Shown in pieces: positions 7,489-16,575 of a DNA stretch of 64,000 nucleotides. A program made the translations under genes and the position numbers. This DNA is from Ignavibacteriales bacterium. Lineage in GTDB: Bacteria; Bacteroidota; Ignavibacteria; Ignavibacteriales; Ignavibacteriaceae. The stretch's first letter is position 1. Every line of letters begins with the position of its first letter. The DNA is taken from the NCBI GenBank assembly GCA_003538625.1, contig DPRR01000028.1, positions 310,001 to 374,000 on the forward strand, in the 5' to 3' direction. The notes beneath the pieces were generated by a model. That model was not told the DNA's origin. It was given only the letters and a program-made list of their open reading frames with translations, and did no database searches.

Positions 7489-9751
7489 CAGTTTTCTATT
7501 ATTCTTAAATTCGGATAATACTAAAAGCTGCGGACCTTATTATGACGAAAATCCATTTCTATATGGATTGTTTGAACCTACCATTATAAAAGATGACTCA
7601 TTATCTGCTTTTTTTCTAAGTCCTAGTTTTTTTTCTGATTATTCACAAAAAAGGTTATTGAATCCTGAAGTTGATAATATTAAGGAATGGAAAGATTACT
7701 TTAATAATAAATATACGTCTGAAGATTTATCAAATATAATTTATAGATCATCTCCAGAAGATATAAAGATTTTGATTGCTTCTAAATTAAATAACACCTA
7801 TTCGATCATTCCAAAGCACTTAGCAAAAAGCAATATTACAAAGGATTTTATTGCTGGCAAATATTCCGAGGCATTCAAGTATTTAATTTTTGCAAAAGAA
7901 TGTGAACCACAGGTTACAGATAATCGAAAAGATGCATGGAGTGAGTTGATAAGAGATACTACAGCAATGACAGAACTGTTGGAAAAAGGCAAGTTGTTTT
8001 ATCAGGAAACAACAGATAAATATTTAAAAGAAAGATATGCTTATCAGTGTGTTAGACTGGCTCACTATAAGAAGGATTTTAATCTTACAATAAAACTTTT
8101 TGATGATTTATTTAACTCGTTAAACTTTAGAAGCATAATTTATTATTGGGCTTTATCTCATAAAGCGGGTGCTATTCGTTCTTTGGGAGATATTACTTAT
8201 TCCTCCTATTTGTTTTCAATAATTTTCGACAAATGTTTAAGCAGACGATTAATCGCTTCTCAAAATTTTAAAAGTTTAGACGCATCATTACTTTATGAAA
8301 CCCTAGATTATTGCAAAGATAATCACGAAAGGACTGCTGTCTGGTTTTTACATGCCTATCTAACAAATGATTTTGGAAGCATGAAAAAATTGTACGCGCT
8401 TGAACCTAATTCTGCATATTTAGAAATTCTTCTTACCCGGGCAATTGATAAGCTTGAAAATGATATTTATGAATATTGGAACAGAGATAATCGTACAAAC
8501 TGGTCTAATCAATTCATTCGTTTGGATTACCCTAATTTTTATTCCTTTGTTATCTCTTGTGCTAAAAAAGAAAACACATTGAGACCTTACTTTTGGTATT
8601 ATGCCGCAGGTTATCTGTCTTTACTGAGACAAGATTATGATTCTATGAAAGAAAATTTTACTTCGGCAAAAAGGTTGACTACAAACGATGAGCCTGAATA
8701 TAATAATAGAATTAAAATTTTAGAGATTCTTGCCAAAGTTGATGCGCAAAAAATTATTGATGAAAATTTTGAATCAAATATTCTTAAAGATACTAAATGG
8801 GTTCTCGATTTAAAAAAATACAATTCAGATGATGCTTTTAGCTGGATGATGAAACGGTTTTCTGAAAAATATTATAAACAACAAGATACTGCAAAAGCAC
8901 AAATGTGTTTGGGCTTTAGGCTGGGCAAAGGCGATTATCCAGAGACTGTTTCACCGATTGATTATCGATCAAATCCGGGCAGGGCACCGCTTGATAAAAT
9001 TATAAGATTTGTCGAATCCGATTATAATAGAACAGCTTTTGATAAGTATTTAATAGAAAATTTTATTTATACTAAAAAAGATCTTTATGAAATTAGAGGC
9101 ACCCTATTATTATCAAAATACGATTTTGAAAATGCTTTGCTCTGGAATTTCTCAAACATTAAAAATGATCTTTTTCTACTTCCTGCAGATCCATTTCAAA
9201 TGAATTTAAATGATTGCCACGACTGTGACGCTACAGTGCTAACTACAAAACTTTATACTAAACATTCATTTGCCAAGAGAATGCTTGAATTAGAAAATGA
9301 AATTAAATCAACTTCTAAAAACAGAGCAGAAAACTACTTTCTATTAGCTAATGCATATTACAACATCACCTATTTTGGCAATAGCTGGATGATTATAGAT
9401 TTTTATCGGAGTCATTACTCCAGTGATTACGATCCAAATTATTTAGATTGCTCGAAAGCGGAAGAGTATTATTTAAAAGCAATAACTGCTTCTAATGACA
9501 AAGATTTTCAGGCTCGATGTATATTTATGGCAGCCAAATGTGAACAGAATAGATTTTATATTGATAAGGGCTTTTTTCAAAGCAGAGACTATTATTATTA
9601 TTATTCTGATTGTGAGCCGAATCCTCAAATCAAACAAGAAAACTATCGTATGTATTTTAAAAACCTAAAAGACAATTACTCTAAAACACAGTTTTACAAA
9701 CAGGCGCTTAAAGAATGTAAGTATTTCAATTACTTTGTTACAAATAAATAA
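7445..9751 (+). CDS. Large exported protein with helical, TPR-like repeats
   Basis: The 768-residue product starts at ATG 7445, inside the end of the preceding lipoprotein gene. The N-terminus is hydrophobic (residues 8-22) and is followed by 'KSCGPYYDE', so it is exported. The rest is rich in aromatic residues and helices, with TPR-like stretches such as YLKAITASNDKDFQARCIFMA near the C-terminus, and scattered cysteines. No catalytic motif is seen. An in-frame TTG about 20 bases downstream is another possible start. It probably works with the DUF3142-like lipoprotein upstream. Confidence 0.68.
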   Translation: MTRIISKLLLIVSISSFLLFLNSDNTKSCGPYYDENPFLYGLFEPTIIKDDSLSAFFLSPSFFSDYSQKRLLNPEVDNIKEWKDYFNNKYTSEDLSNIIYRSSPEDIKILIASKLNNTYSIIPKHLAKSNITKDFIAGKYSEAFKYLIFAKECEPQVTDNRKDAWSELIRDTTAMTELLEKGKLFYQETTDKYLKERYAYQCVRLAHYKKDFNLTIKLFDDLFNSLNFRSIIYYWALSHKAGAIRSLGDITYSSYLFSIIFDKCLSRRLIASQNFKSLDASLLYETLDYCKDNHERTAVWFLHAYLTNDFGSMKKLYALEPNSAYLEILLTRAIDKLENDIYEYWNRDNRTNWSNQFIRLDYPNFYSFVISCAKKENTLRPYFWYYAAGYLSLLRQDYDSMKENFTSAKRLTTNDEPEYNNRIKILEILAKVDAQKIIDENFESNILKDTKWVLDLKKYNSDDAFSWMMKRFSEKYYKQQDTAKAQMCLGFRLGKGDYPETVSPIDYRSNPGRAPLDKIIRFVESDYNRTAFDKYLIENFIYTKKDLYEIRGTLLLSKYDFENALLWNFSNIKNDLFLLPADPFQMNLNDCHDCDATVLTTKLYTKHSFAKRMLELENEIKSTSKNRAENYFLLANAYYNITYFGNSWMIIDFYRSHYSSDYDPNYLDCSKAEEYYLKAITASNDKDFQARCIFMAAKCEQNRFYIDKGFFQSRDYYYYYSDCEPNPQIKQENYRMYFKNLKDNYSKTQFYKQALKECKYFNYFVTNK

Positions 9752-9757
9752 TGTTTT

Positions 9758-10336
9758 ATGAATGCTGTTTTCTTCCCAACACAAAAACATCTAAGAAAGT
9801 GGTTTGAAAAAAATCACAAAAAAGAAAAAGAATTTTATGTTGGGTTTTATAAAGTTTATTCTGGTAAACCCTCTGTTACCTGGTCCGAATCTGTTGATCA
9901 GGCGCTTTGTTTTGGCTGGATTGATGGAATAAGAAAAAGTATTGATGAAGAAAGTTATTGTATAAGATTCACTCCCAGAAATCCCAAAAGCAATTGGAGC
10001 GCAATCAATATTAAAAAAGTTGAAGAACTTACTAAGCTTGGATTAATGAAACCCGAGGGGCTAATTGCCTTTTCATATCGCAAAGCAGAAAAATCAAAAA
10101 TCTATTCTTATGAAAATGCAATGGTAGGTTTTGATAAATCTTATGAGAAAAGATTTAAATCAAATAAGCAAGCATGGAAGTTTTTTAAATCAACGGCTTC
10201 ATCATATCAAAAAATTACATCTCGCTGGGTTATGAGCGCAAAGCAAGAAACAACAAGATTAAAACGATTAAACGAACTAATTAATGATTGTGCTTTGGGA
10301 AAAAAAATAAAAGCTATGAATTACGGAAAGAAATAA
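9758..10336 (+). CDS. YdeI/OmpD-associated family protein
   Basis: This 192-residue cytoplasmic protein matches the YdeI (bacteriocin-protection/OmpD-associated) family: an N-terminal 'LRKWFEKNH', the conserved 'WSESVDQALCFGWIDG' near residues 47-62 and 'RFTPRNPKSNWS'. The biochemical role of the family is not established. The start is ATG 9758, 6 bp after the preceding stop. The cupin gene follows after one base, so the two are probably co-translated. Confidence 0.85.
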   Translation: MNAVFFPTQKHLRKWFEKNHKKEKEFYVGFYKVYSGKPSVTWSESVDQALCFGWIDGIRKSIDEESYCIRFTPRNPKSNWSAINIKKVEELTKLGLMKPEGLIAFSYRKAEKSKIYSYENAMVGFDKSYEKRFKSNKQAWKFFKSTASSYQKITSRWVMSAKQETTRLKRLNELINDCALGKKIKAMNYGKK

Positions 10337-10337
10337 G

Positions 10338-10673
10338 ATGAGCATACCTTTTCAAGTAATAGATTGGAACAATATTTCCAAAGAAGAACACCATGGAGTA
10401 ACAGGAACATCTTACTGGCAATCTTTGCAGTATGATGGTTTGCGTGTTCGCATTGTTGAATACAGTGCGGGATATCTCGCCGATCATTGGTGCAGGAAAG
10501 GACACATTGTGCACTGCCTTGAGGGCGAAGTTTTAAATGAACAGGAAAATGGCGAGAAACATTTGCTTAAAAAAGGAATGACTTACATTGTTTCTGACAA
10601 TTTAAGCAGTCATCGTTCATTTGCAAAAGAAAAGGTTACACTTCTAATAATAGATGGCGATTTTCTTAAATAA
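10338..10673 (+). CDS. Small cupin-fold protein (DHCW-motif family)
   Basis: This 111-residue single-domain cupin has the beta-barrel pattern 'GYLADHWCRKGHIVHCLEGE' followed by 'LKKGMTYIVSD' and 'SSHRS'. The His and Cys residues in the DHWC...GHIVHC stretch could bind a metal. This corresponds to the family often named DHCW-motif cupin; its substrate is unknown. It starts at ATG 10338, one base after the YdeI-type gene ends. It converges on the alpha/beta hydrolase, with an inverted-repeat element between them. Confidence 0.82.
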   Translation: MSIPFQVIDWNNISKEEHHGVTGTSYWQSLQYDGLRVRIVEYSAGYLADHWCRKGHIVHCLEGEVLNEQENGEKHLLKKGMTYIVSDNLSSHRSFAKEKVTLLIIDGDFLK

Positions 10674-10725
10674 TTTCTGGGTTTTCATCATCAATGCCTT
10701 CGGTGTTTATGTTAAACTTGCATTT

Positions 10726-10803
10726 GTCATTTCGAATCTCACTTCAGTGGGTGAGAACTCTGCCTTTCGTTGAGTTCAGATTTCTCCCTGTGGTCGAAAT
10801 GAC
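10726..10803. repeat. Intergenic inverted-repeat element
   Basis: Between the convergent cupin and hydrolase genes, GTCATTTCGA (10726-10735) is repeated in perfect inverse as TCGAAATGAC (10794-10803). Additional partly paired words such as 'gagaactc/gagttc' lie between the arms. The right arm ends two bases before the hydrolase stop codon at 10806. The sequence style matches short dispersed repeats of related genomes, and a similar TCGAAATG word occurs at 11825-11832. It may act as a bidirectional transcription end. Confidence 0.6.
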
Positions 10804-10805
10804 TT

Positions 10806-11594
10806 TCACAACTTCAATAAAAATTTTGTCATTGCTTCGTTTACTTCTTTTGGATTTTCAATCGGACTCATGTGCCCGCTGTTTTTTATAACAACAAACT
10901 CAGCGTTGTTTATCTTTTCTGCCATAGGTTTCATAACTGCGGGTGGAGTTAGCGCATCAAACTCACCGCAAATTATAAGCGCTGGAATTTTAATTTTACT
11001 TAAATATTCCGTGGTGTCATTTCTTCCCATCATTGCAAGCAAAGAGCCTTTTACTCCAACCGGATCAAAAGACAAAGAATCAGAAATCCTTTTCTCAAAT
11101 TCTACTTTATAATTTTGTTTAAAATAATCACCGAAACAATTTGTTATAAAATCCTTTGTAAATGGTGCAACACCTTCTGTGTTAATTCTTTTAATTGCGG
11201 CTGCACGTTTCAGCTTTCCTTCGTTGCCATCGGCATCTGCTCTTGTATCGCAAAAAATAATGGCTGAAAATTTATTCTCAAACTTTTCTACGGCTCGTAA
11301 CCCGATATAGCCGCCCATTGAAAGTCCGCATAAAATTGGTTTATCTAATTTTAATTGATTAATAATCATTTCTAAATCATCAACAAAAGATTCCATTGTA
11401 AACTGTCCGTTGTCTGCCGGTGATTTTCCAAGTCCGCGAATATCATAAGCAACACAAAAATATTCTTCCTTTAGTAAATTTATCTGGGATTGCCACATTG
11501 TACTATCGTATGGAAAGCCGTGAATAAAAATTATTGATTTGTTTTTACTGTTTCCTTCAAGAAATACAGATAAACCATTAATTGTTTCTTTCAT
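10806..11594 (-). CDS. Alpha/beta hydrolase
   Basis: A 262-residue cytoplasmic alpha/beta-hydrolase of the carboxylesterase/3-oxoadipate enol-lactonase type. The oxyanion region is HGFP (residues 25-28). The nucleophile S92 sits in GLSMGG, D213 in GEFDAL is the likely acid, and H241 in SGHMSP is the catalytic base. All three are present, so it should be active. The substrate cannot be told from the sequence. It starts at ATG 11594 and its own promoter probably lies in the 320-bp gap shared with glgA. Confidence 0.85.
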   Translation of the reverse strand: MKETINGLSVFLEGNSKNKSIIFIHGFPYDSTMWQSQINLLKEEYFCVAYDIRGLGKSPADNGQFTMESFVDDLEMIINQLKLDKPILCGLSMGGYIGLRAVEKFENKFSAIIFCDTRADADGNEGKLKRAAAIKRINTEGVAPFTKDFITNCFGDYFKQNYKVEFEKRISDSLSFDPVGVKGSLLAMMGRNDTTEYLSKIKIPALIICGEFDALTPPAVMKPMAEKINNAEFVVIKNSGHMSPIENPKEVNEAMTKFLLKL

Positions 11595-11632
11595 TTTGTT
11601 TCCTTTCGATTAAAAACTTTTGAATAATAAAT

Positions 11633-11715
11633 AATGAATGTTGAATAGCGAATGATGAAATTTTTGCATTTAACTTCAACATTCTGAATTCTTTGTTCGA
11701 TATTCGTTATTCATT
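11633..11715. repeat. Imperfect inverted repeat of the 'AATGAATGTTGAAT' type
   Basis: In the 324-bp gap between the hydrolase and glgA, the left arm (from 11633) reads AATGAATGTTGAATAGCGAA. The right arm (11676-11715) reads as an imperfect reverse complement, ending ATTCGTTATTCATT. The words are degenerate but clearly related, so the region could fold as a long hairpin. No open frame or known element is present. It lies in front of both divergent genes. Confidence 0.55.
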
Positions 11716-11808
11716 AAAACTCTTTTGAACTTACAAGATGAAATTTAAATCATTATAGCTTATTATACACTTAAGAAAAAAAAATTTATTATTTGATCAT
11801 TTCCATTT

Positions 11809-11898
11809 GTCACATTGAGCTTGTCGAAATGTGACATTCAAATAATTTATTCGTCATCCTTCGACAGCCTGCCTGACGATAGGCAGGGCTCAGGATGA
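11809..11898. repeat. Two adjacent hairpin repeats upstream of glgA
   Basis: The first hairpin pairs GTCACATT (11809-11816) with AATGTGAC (11828-11835). The second pairs TCATCCT (11854-11860) with AGGATGA (11892-11898), with an inner stem GCCTGCCT (11867-11874) to AGGCAGGGC (11881-11889). Both have the look of dispersed palindromic repeats ('cttcgacag...' words). They end 20 bp before the glgA start codon, so they will be in or next to the 5' untranslated region. Confidence 0.6.
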
Positions 11899-11918
11899 AA
11901 AACAGCAGATGAACAATA

Positions 11919-13385
11919 ATGAAAATAGCCTTTGTTACAACAGAATGTGTGCCTTACGCAAAAACAGGCGGACTTGCAGATGTTGCCGGTTCTCTTCCCA
12001 AAGCTTTAGAAAAGCTTGGCTGCGAAGTGAAAATTTTTCTCCCAAAATATAATTCAATTGATGAATTAAAATATGGATTACACTATAACTGGGAAATCGG
12101 AGAAATGATTGTACGCATTAATGGTGTTGATCGTTCTGTTCACCTACACCAGGCTAAACTTCCGGGCTCAAACATAGAAGTAAATTTTATTGATTGTCCG
12201 CACTACTTTTCTCGTAATGCTATTTATACCGAGAATATGGATGAAGATGAAAGATTTATTCTTTTCAGCAAGGGCGTTATCGAAACTCTGCAAAGATTTA
12301 GCTGGGCACCCGATATTATCCAGTGCAATGATTGGCAGACAGGACTTATCCCGCTTTTTTTAAAAGACAACTACAATTGGGATCGTATGTTTGATAATAC
12401 TGCAACGGTATTCACAATTCATAATATTGGTTATCAGGGAAGGTTTTCTAAATCAACTTTGTTTGCTGCTGAAATACGCGGTGATTTATTTTATCCCGAT
12501 GGACCAGTTGAGTTTGAAAATTCAGTTTCGTTTATGAAAACAGGAATTGTTTTTTCTGATATCATTAATACCGTAAGCAATAAATATTCACACGAAATTT
12601 TAACACAAGAATACGGAGCCGGGCTCCACAATATTTTGCGCAAACGCAAGGAAGATGTTTTTGGAATTTTAAACGGTGTTGATTATGAAGAATGGAATCC
12701 TGAAACAGATAAATTTCTTCCCTATAAATTTTCTGTAAGGGATTTATCCGGTAAATCAAAAAATAAAAAATTTCTTATGGATCATTTTCATCTTCCTTTT
12801 GATGAAGACAGACCATTAATCGGCGTTGTTTCAAGATTAGTGACACAAAAAGGATTTGATATTTTCTCTGGTGCAATAAACTATTTAATGAAACTAGACG
12901 CCCAATTCATAATTCTAGGAAGCGGTGAAGATAAGTATGAAACATTCTTCCGTGGACTACCTCAATATTTTCCCGGTAAGATTGGAACTTATATTGGCTA
13001 CAATAACGAACTTTCTCATCTAATAGAAGCCGGTGCAGATATCTTCCTGATGCCTTCGAGATACGAGCCTTGCGGATTGAATCAAATCTACAGCCTAAAC
13101 TATGGAACCGTTCCGGTCGTTAGAAAAACCGGCGGACTTGCAGACACGGTTAAAGATTGGGATGAAGAAAATCATTTTGGATTCGATCATGGAAATGGAT
13201 TTTCTTTTTATGATTACACAAGTTTTGCTCTTTCCTCTTCTGTTGAGCGCGCGGTAAACGTTTTTAAGCAAAAAGATATCTGGAAAAAAATTCAGCATAA
13301 TGGAATGAAGTTAGATTTTAGCTGGAAAAAATCTGCAGAAAAATATTTGGAGCTTTATAAGCTGGCTAAGGAGAAGAGAGAATAA
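11919..13385 (+). CDS. glgA: Glycogen/starch synthase (ADP-glucose type)
   Basis: Glycogen synthase transfers glucose from ADP-glucose to the growing alpha-1,4-glucan in the cytoplasm. The 488-residue length is normal. The ADP-glucose loop KTGGLADVAGSLP is at residues 15-27. The GT5 C-terminal half has 'SRLVTQKGFD' and the catalytic 'RYEPCGLNQIYSLNYG' region, with a second KTGGLADTV loop. All key motifs are intact. No other glycogen genes are next to it; it is followed 23 bp later by an exported hydrolase. Its 5' region contains hairpin repeats. Confidence 0.95.
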   Translation: MKIAFVTTECVPYAKTGGLADVAGSLPKALEKLGCEVKIFLPKYNSIDELKYGLHYNWEIGEMIVRINGVDRSVHLHQAKLPGSNIEVNFIDCPHYFSRNAIYTENMDEDERFILFSKGVIETLQRFSWAPDIIQCNDWQTGLIPLFLKDNYNWDRMFDNTATVFTIHNIGYQGRFSKSTLFAAEIRGDLFYPDGPVEFENSVSFMKTGIVFSDIINTVSNKYSHEILTQEYGAGLHNILRKRKEDVFGILNGVDYEEWNPETDKFLPYKFSVRDLSGKSKNKKFLMDHFHLPFDEDRPLIGVVSRLVTQKGFDIFSGAINYLMKLDAQFIILGSGEDKYETFFRGLPQYFPGKIGTYIGYNNELSHLIEAGADIFLMPSRYEPCGLNQIYSLNYGTVPVVRKTGGLADTVKDWDEENHFGFDHGNGFSFYDYTSFALSSSVERAVNVFKQKDIWKKIQHNGMKLDFSWKKSAEKYLELYKLAKEKRE

Positions 13386-13408
13386 ATTCTTAAAAATTTA
13401 AAATTGTT

Positions 13409-14197
13409 ATGAAAAATATTCTTTCCGTTGTTTTTGTTTTCGTTTTTTTATTCACAGACATATTTCCACAAACAAATCCTATTGTCTATGGCAACAATCC
13501 ATCTGCCGGACATTATGCTTTTGTAAACGGAATAAATTTATATTATGAAATCTACGGGAGCGGCGAACCATTAATTCTTTTACATGGCAATGGAGGATCA
13601 ATTAATGCTTTCAAATATCAAATTCCCTTTTTTGAAAAACATTATCGCGTAATTGCAATAGACAGCAGACTGCAAGGTAAATCCGGTGGATCACCCGATA
13701 GCATTTCTTATGATATGATGGCATCAGATTTTTGTGCTTTGTTGGATTATCTGCAAATTGATTCCGCTTATGTTTTGGGCTGGAGTGATGGTGGAATTGA
13801 TGGATTAATTATGGCGATGAGTTGTCCCCAAAAAATAAAAAAATTAGCTGTTTCCGGTGCTAATGTTGTGCCTGATTCTTCAGCCGTTCCTTACGCAGAT
13901 ATACTTTATTTAAAAAATTTTATAGAGCATGATACAACTTCTTCAAAAACAGAAATTGCTTTAAACAAAATGATGTTATACCAGCCCAACATTTCTTTTG
14001 GAAATCTTAAAAAAATTAATTGTCCTGTTTTAGTAATGGCTGGAGATCATGATATTATAAAACCAGAACATACTTTAAAAATATTTCAATCAATTCCATC
14101 GACTTCGCTATGTATTTTCCCGGATTCGAATCACGGAGTTTGTCAACAGCATCCTGATTTGTTTAATGATGTCGTATTAAGATTTTTTAGCAAATAA
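13409..14197 (+). CDS. Exported alpha/beta hydrolase
   Basis: The 262-residue product has a signal peptide (MKNILSVVFVFVFLFTDIFPQ) and then an alpha/beta-hydrolase domain. HGNG (residues 59-62) forms the oxyanion region, and the nucleophile is S126 in GWSDGG. 'AGDHDIIKPEH' holds the likely acid and 'DSNHGV' the catalytic His. It is likely periplasmic. It starts 23 bp after glgA, but a shared role is not obvious. The substrate is unknown; the family includes esterases and proline-iminopeptidase-like enzymes. Confidence 0.82.
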   Translation: MKNILSVVFVFVFLFTDIFPQTNPIVYGNNPSAGHYAFVNGINLYYEIYGSGEPLILLHGNGGSINAFKYQIPFFEKHYRVIAIDSRLQGKSGGSPDSISYDMMASDFCALLDYLQIDSAYVLGWSDGGIDGLIMAMSCPQKIKKLAVSGANVVPDSSAVPYADILYLKNFIEHDTTSSKTEIALNKMMLYQPNISFGNLKKINCPVLVMAGDHDIIKPEHTLKIFQSIPSTSLCIFPDSNHGVCQQHPDLFNDVVLRFFSK

Positions 14198-14262
14198 AAT
14201 TTACTTTAATCATCCGAGGGATTTTCTTATAACAATCGCTGTTAAAATTAAAAAGTATATTC

Positions 14263-14865
14263 TTGATAGTTAATAACCCCAACATAAAAAGTTTAGTGTC
14301 AACCCACAAAATCTTTTCAAACATAAAAGATAAATATGGCGCACCACCAAACTGGCAAAGACCACAGGGCTATGTTTCGTTATCGAGAATAATTTTAGAA
14401 CAGCAAATTAGTCTAGCCTCTGCAGAAGCACATTTTATTAAACTTAATAATTATATTCCTGAGTTTTCACCAACTGAAATTCTCAAACTTACAGATGAAG
14501 AAATGCGGGCCTGCCAGATAAGCAGACAGAAAAACAAATATCTTCGTGAACTTTCTTCAGCTGTGCTTAATAAAGATTTGGTTTTTGAAGAACTTTCAAA
14601 ACTTAGTCCAACAGAAGTAAGAAGAAAACTAACAAGTATTAAAGGAATCGGAGATTGGACAACAGATATTTATTTAATGTTTTGTCTGCAGTCTAAAGAT
14701 ATCTTTCCACTTGGCGATATTGCATTGATAACCACAATAAGAGAATTGACAAAAGTAAAAACAAAATCCGGAATTGTTCGCCTTACTAAAAAGTGGAAAC
14801 CATTAAGATCATTAGCAGCATACTTTTTATGGCACTATTATCTAAAAAAACGAAATAGAAATTAA
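14263..14865 (+). CDS. DNA-3-methyladenine glycosylase, AlkA-type HhH-GPD family
   Basis: A 200-residue base-excision repair enzyme that removes alkylated bases from DNA. It contains the helix-hairpin-helix segment 'LTSIKGIGDWTTDIYLMF' (residues 123-140) and the catalytic aspartate D152 in 'FPLGDIAL', as in AlkA. 'LEQQISLASAEAHF' is the usual N-terminal domain motif. It lacks the extra N-terminal domain of E. coli AlkA, so it is a short form. The start is TTG 14263, which is uncertain because no nearby ATG or clear ribosome-binding site exists. Confidence 0.85.
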   Translation: MIVNNPNIKSLVSTHKIFSNIKDKYGAPPNWQRPQGYVSLSRIILEQQISLASAEAHFIKLNNYIPEFSPTEILKLTDEEMRACQISRQKNKYLRELSSAVLNKDLVFEELSKLSPTEVRRKLTSIKGIGDWTTDIYLMFCLQSKDIFPLGDIALITTIRELTKVKTKSGIVRLTKKWKPLRSLAAYFLWHYYLKKRNRN

Positions 14866-14892
14866 GCTGCTGAAAATTATCAACTTTTCTGT

Positions 14893-15519
14893 CTAAAATT
14901 TTTTAAATAGCAAAGTAAGTATTCGTGGAATATTTGTTCTATCGTCATCATCAAAATACTCATCCAAATCAACAAGGGTTATTCCGTTATTTTTCCCGGA
15001 AACTATAAAATCAGAAATGTTGTGATTGAAGCATTTTAACACTTGTTCTCCATCATCTGTTTCAAATTTTGCCTTACTGCCGGAATATTGTTTAAATGGA
15101 TGCAGTTCACCAATGTAAACATATCCTCCGCTTACTAACGCTTCTGAGACTTGATAAAATATTTTATCTAGTTCCTCAATGTGTTCAAGTATAAGACTAA
15201 AAGTTACAAGATCATATTTTTCATTAATAAAATTCCACTTCTTTTTTATATCTGCCTGCACAAATCTTACATTATCTGATTTTATTTTTTGTTTTGCCTT
15301 TATAATCATCTCTTCCGAAAAGTCAACTGCTGTTAGCTGCTTCGATTTATTTTTAAGCCATTCAGTGTTTTTCCCTGTTCCACAGCCAATCTCAAGACAA
15401 GAATCAAATTTAATTTTTGATAATGTTTTTCTTATAGCCCTTGCTTCAAGATCACGGGTTTTATTTTCATTTGTATCATACTGTGCTGACCAAATGTTAT
15501 ACGCTGTTTTTATATCCAT
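14893..15519 (-). CDS. SAM-dependent class I methyltransferase
   Basis: ATG 15519 is chosen; an in-frame TTG at 15552 would add 11 residues. The 208-residue protein has SAM-binding motif I, LEIGCGTGKN (residues 42-51), then 'AVDFSEEMI' and 'VRFVQADIKK' for the ribose and adenine contacts, and 'LILEHIEEL' after them. The family is the UbiE/Methyltransf_11 type and the substrate is not known. It is convergent with the AlkA-type gene (27-bp gap) and follows the GlxA-type regulator on the same strand. Confidence 0.8.
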   Translation of the reverse strand: MDIKTAYNIWSAQYDTNENKTRDLEARAIRKTLSKIKFDSCLEIGCGTGKNTEWLKNKSKQLTAVDFSEEMIIKAKQKIKSDNVRFVQADIKKKWNFINEKYDLVTFSLILEHIEELDKIFYQVSEALVSGGYVYIGELHPFKQYSGSKAKFETDDGEQVLKCFNHNISDFIVSGKNNGITLVDLDEYFDDDDRTNIPRILTLLFKKF

Positions 15520-15600
15520 AAAATGAATTATCCAAGTTTTTATGTTGCTCAATTAAAAATAATAAATCTAAAATTTAGTTTTCAATCAAACCAATGTTTC

Positions 15601-16575
15601 TTAGGCAATCTGTTCCCTGTTATATCTGTTTTTATATTGAATAGGTGATAAGCCTGTAATTCTTTTAAATGTTGTTCGAAAGGCTTTGTTATCATTATAA
15701 CCAACGCTATACATAACCTGATTTATATTTTCTGTTGATGATTCAAGACTTTGTTTTGCTGCTTCAATTTTCACTCGTTGTATGTATTCTACAACCGTGT
15801 TTGCTGTAGCTTTTTTAAATCTTCTTTCAAGATTTCTTCTGCTAAGAGCAGCCATTGATGCAATTTGGTTAACTGTAATTTTTTCATGAAAGTTGTGTTC
15901 TATATACTCCTGCGCTTTTTTAATATGTTCATCCTCGTGTTCTTTTTGCCCAATAAATATTGTAAAAGGTGATTGACTGTTTCTCTGTATATCAATCTGG
16001 AATGCTTTCGAACAGAATACGGCAGTATCTCTTCCTGCAAACTTTTCAACCAGGTACAAGATCAGATTTAAAGAAGAATAAGCCCCACCACTTGAGTAAA
16101 TACCGTTTTCATCTGTAATTATTTTATCTTCAAGCAGATTTACAGCCGGAAACATTTTACGAAATGCATTTGCGGCAAGCCAGTGTGTTGCAATGTTTCT
16201 TTGATTAACCAAACCGGTTGATGCAAGCAGGAATGCTCCAAGACAAAGGGATGCTACTTCTGCGCCTTGTTTATATTGATTTACTATCCAGGGAATAAAA
16301 TCTTTATTCTGTTCAATTGCTTTCATAAGATCTCCATACATTGCAGGTATGATTATGAGATCGGTTTTTATAATCTCGGAGAACTTTTCAGTTGTAATTG
16401 TGTAAAGTCCATCATTTAATTGAGAGGATTTCGAATATCCGGCAAGATGAATTTCAAACATTGGGTGATTTCCGTTGCTTGATAAGTATTGATTTGCTTC
16501 AGTAAAAACCTGCCTTGGTCCTTCGATATTTCCGAGTATTGCCCCTTGTGAAACCAGGATTGTAATATGTTTCAT
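15601..16575 (-). CDS. GlxA-type transcriptional regulator (DJ-1/PfpI domain plus AraC HTH)
   Basis: A 324-residue regulator of the GlxA/FtrA kind. Residues 1-190 form a DJ-1/PfpI-like amidotransferase fold with a Cys at the nucleophile elbow (C111 in ASLCLGAF) and H131 in ATHW. Residues about 215-320 form the AraC/XylS DNA-binding domain, including 'NQIASMAALSRRNLERRFKK' and 'VGYNDNKAFRTTFKRITGLSP'. The DJ-1 domain usually senses a ligand. It is divergent from the gene cluster starting at 16875, with a 299-bp gap, so it may control it. That is inference. Confidence 0.88.
   Translation of the reverse strand: MKHITILVSQGAILGNIEGPRQVFTEANQYLSSNGNHPMFEIHLAGYSKSSQLNDGLYTITTEKFSEIIKTDLIIIPAMYGDLMKAIEQNKDFIPWIVNQYKQGAEVASLCLGAFLLASTGLVNQRNIATHWLAANAFRKMFPAVNLLEDKIITDENGIYSSGGAYSSLNLILYLVEKFAGRDTAVFCSKAFQIDIQRNSQSPFTIFIGQKEHEDEHIKKAQEYIEHNFHEKITVNQIASMAALSRRNLERRFKKATANTVVEYIQRVKIEAAKQSLESSTENINQVMYSVGYNDNKAFRTTFKRITGLSPIQYKNRYNREQIA

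Noticed and set aside
10694..10891. 65-residue open frame in the repeat between the cupin and hydrolase
   Set aside because: It covers the inverted repeat and antisense of the hydrolase; composition is that of the repeat.
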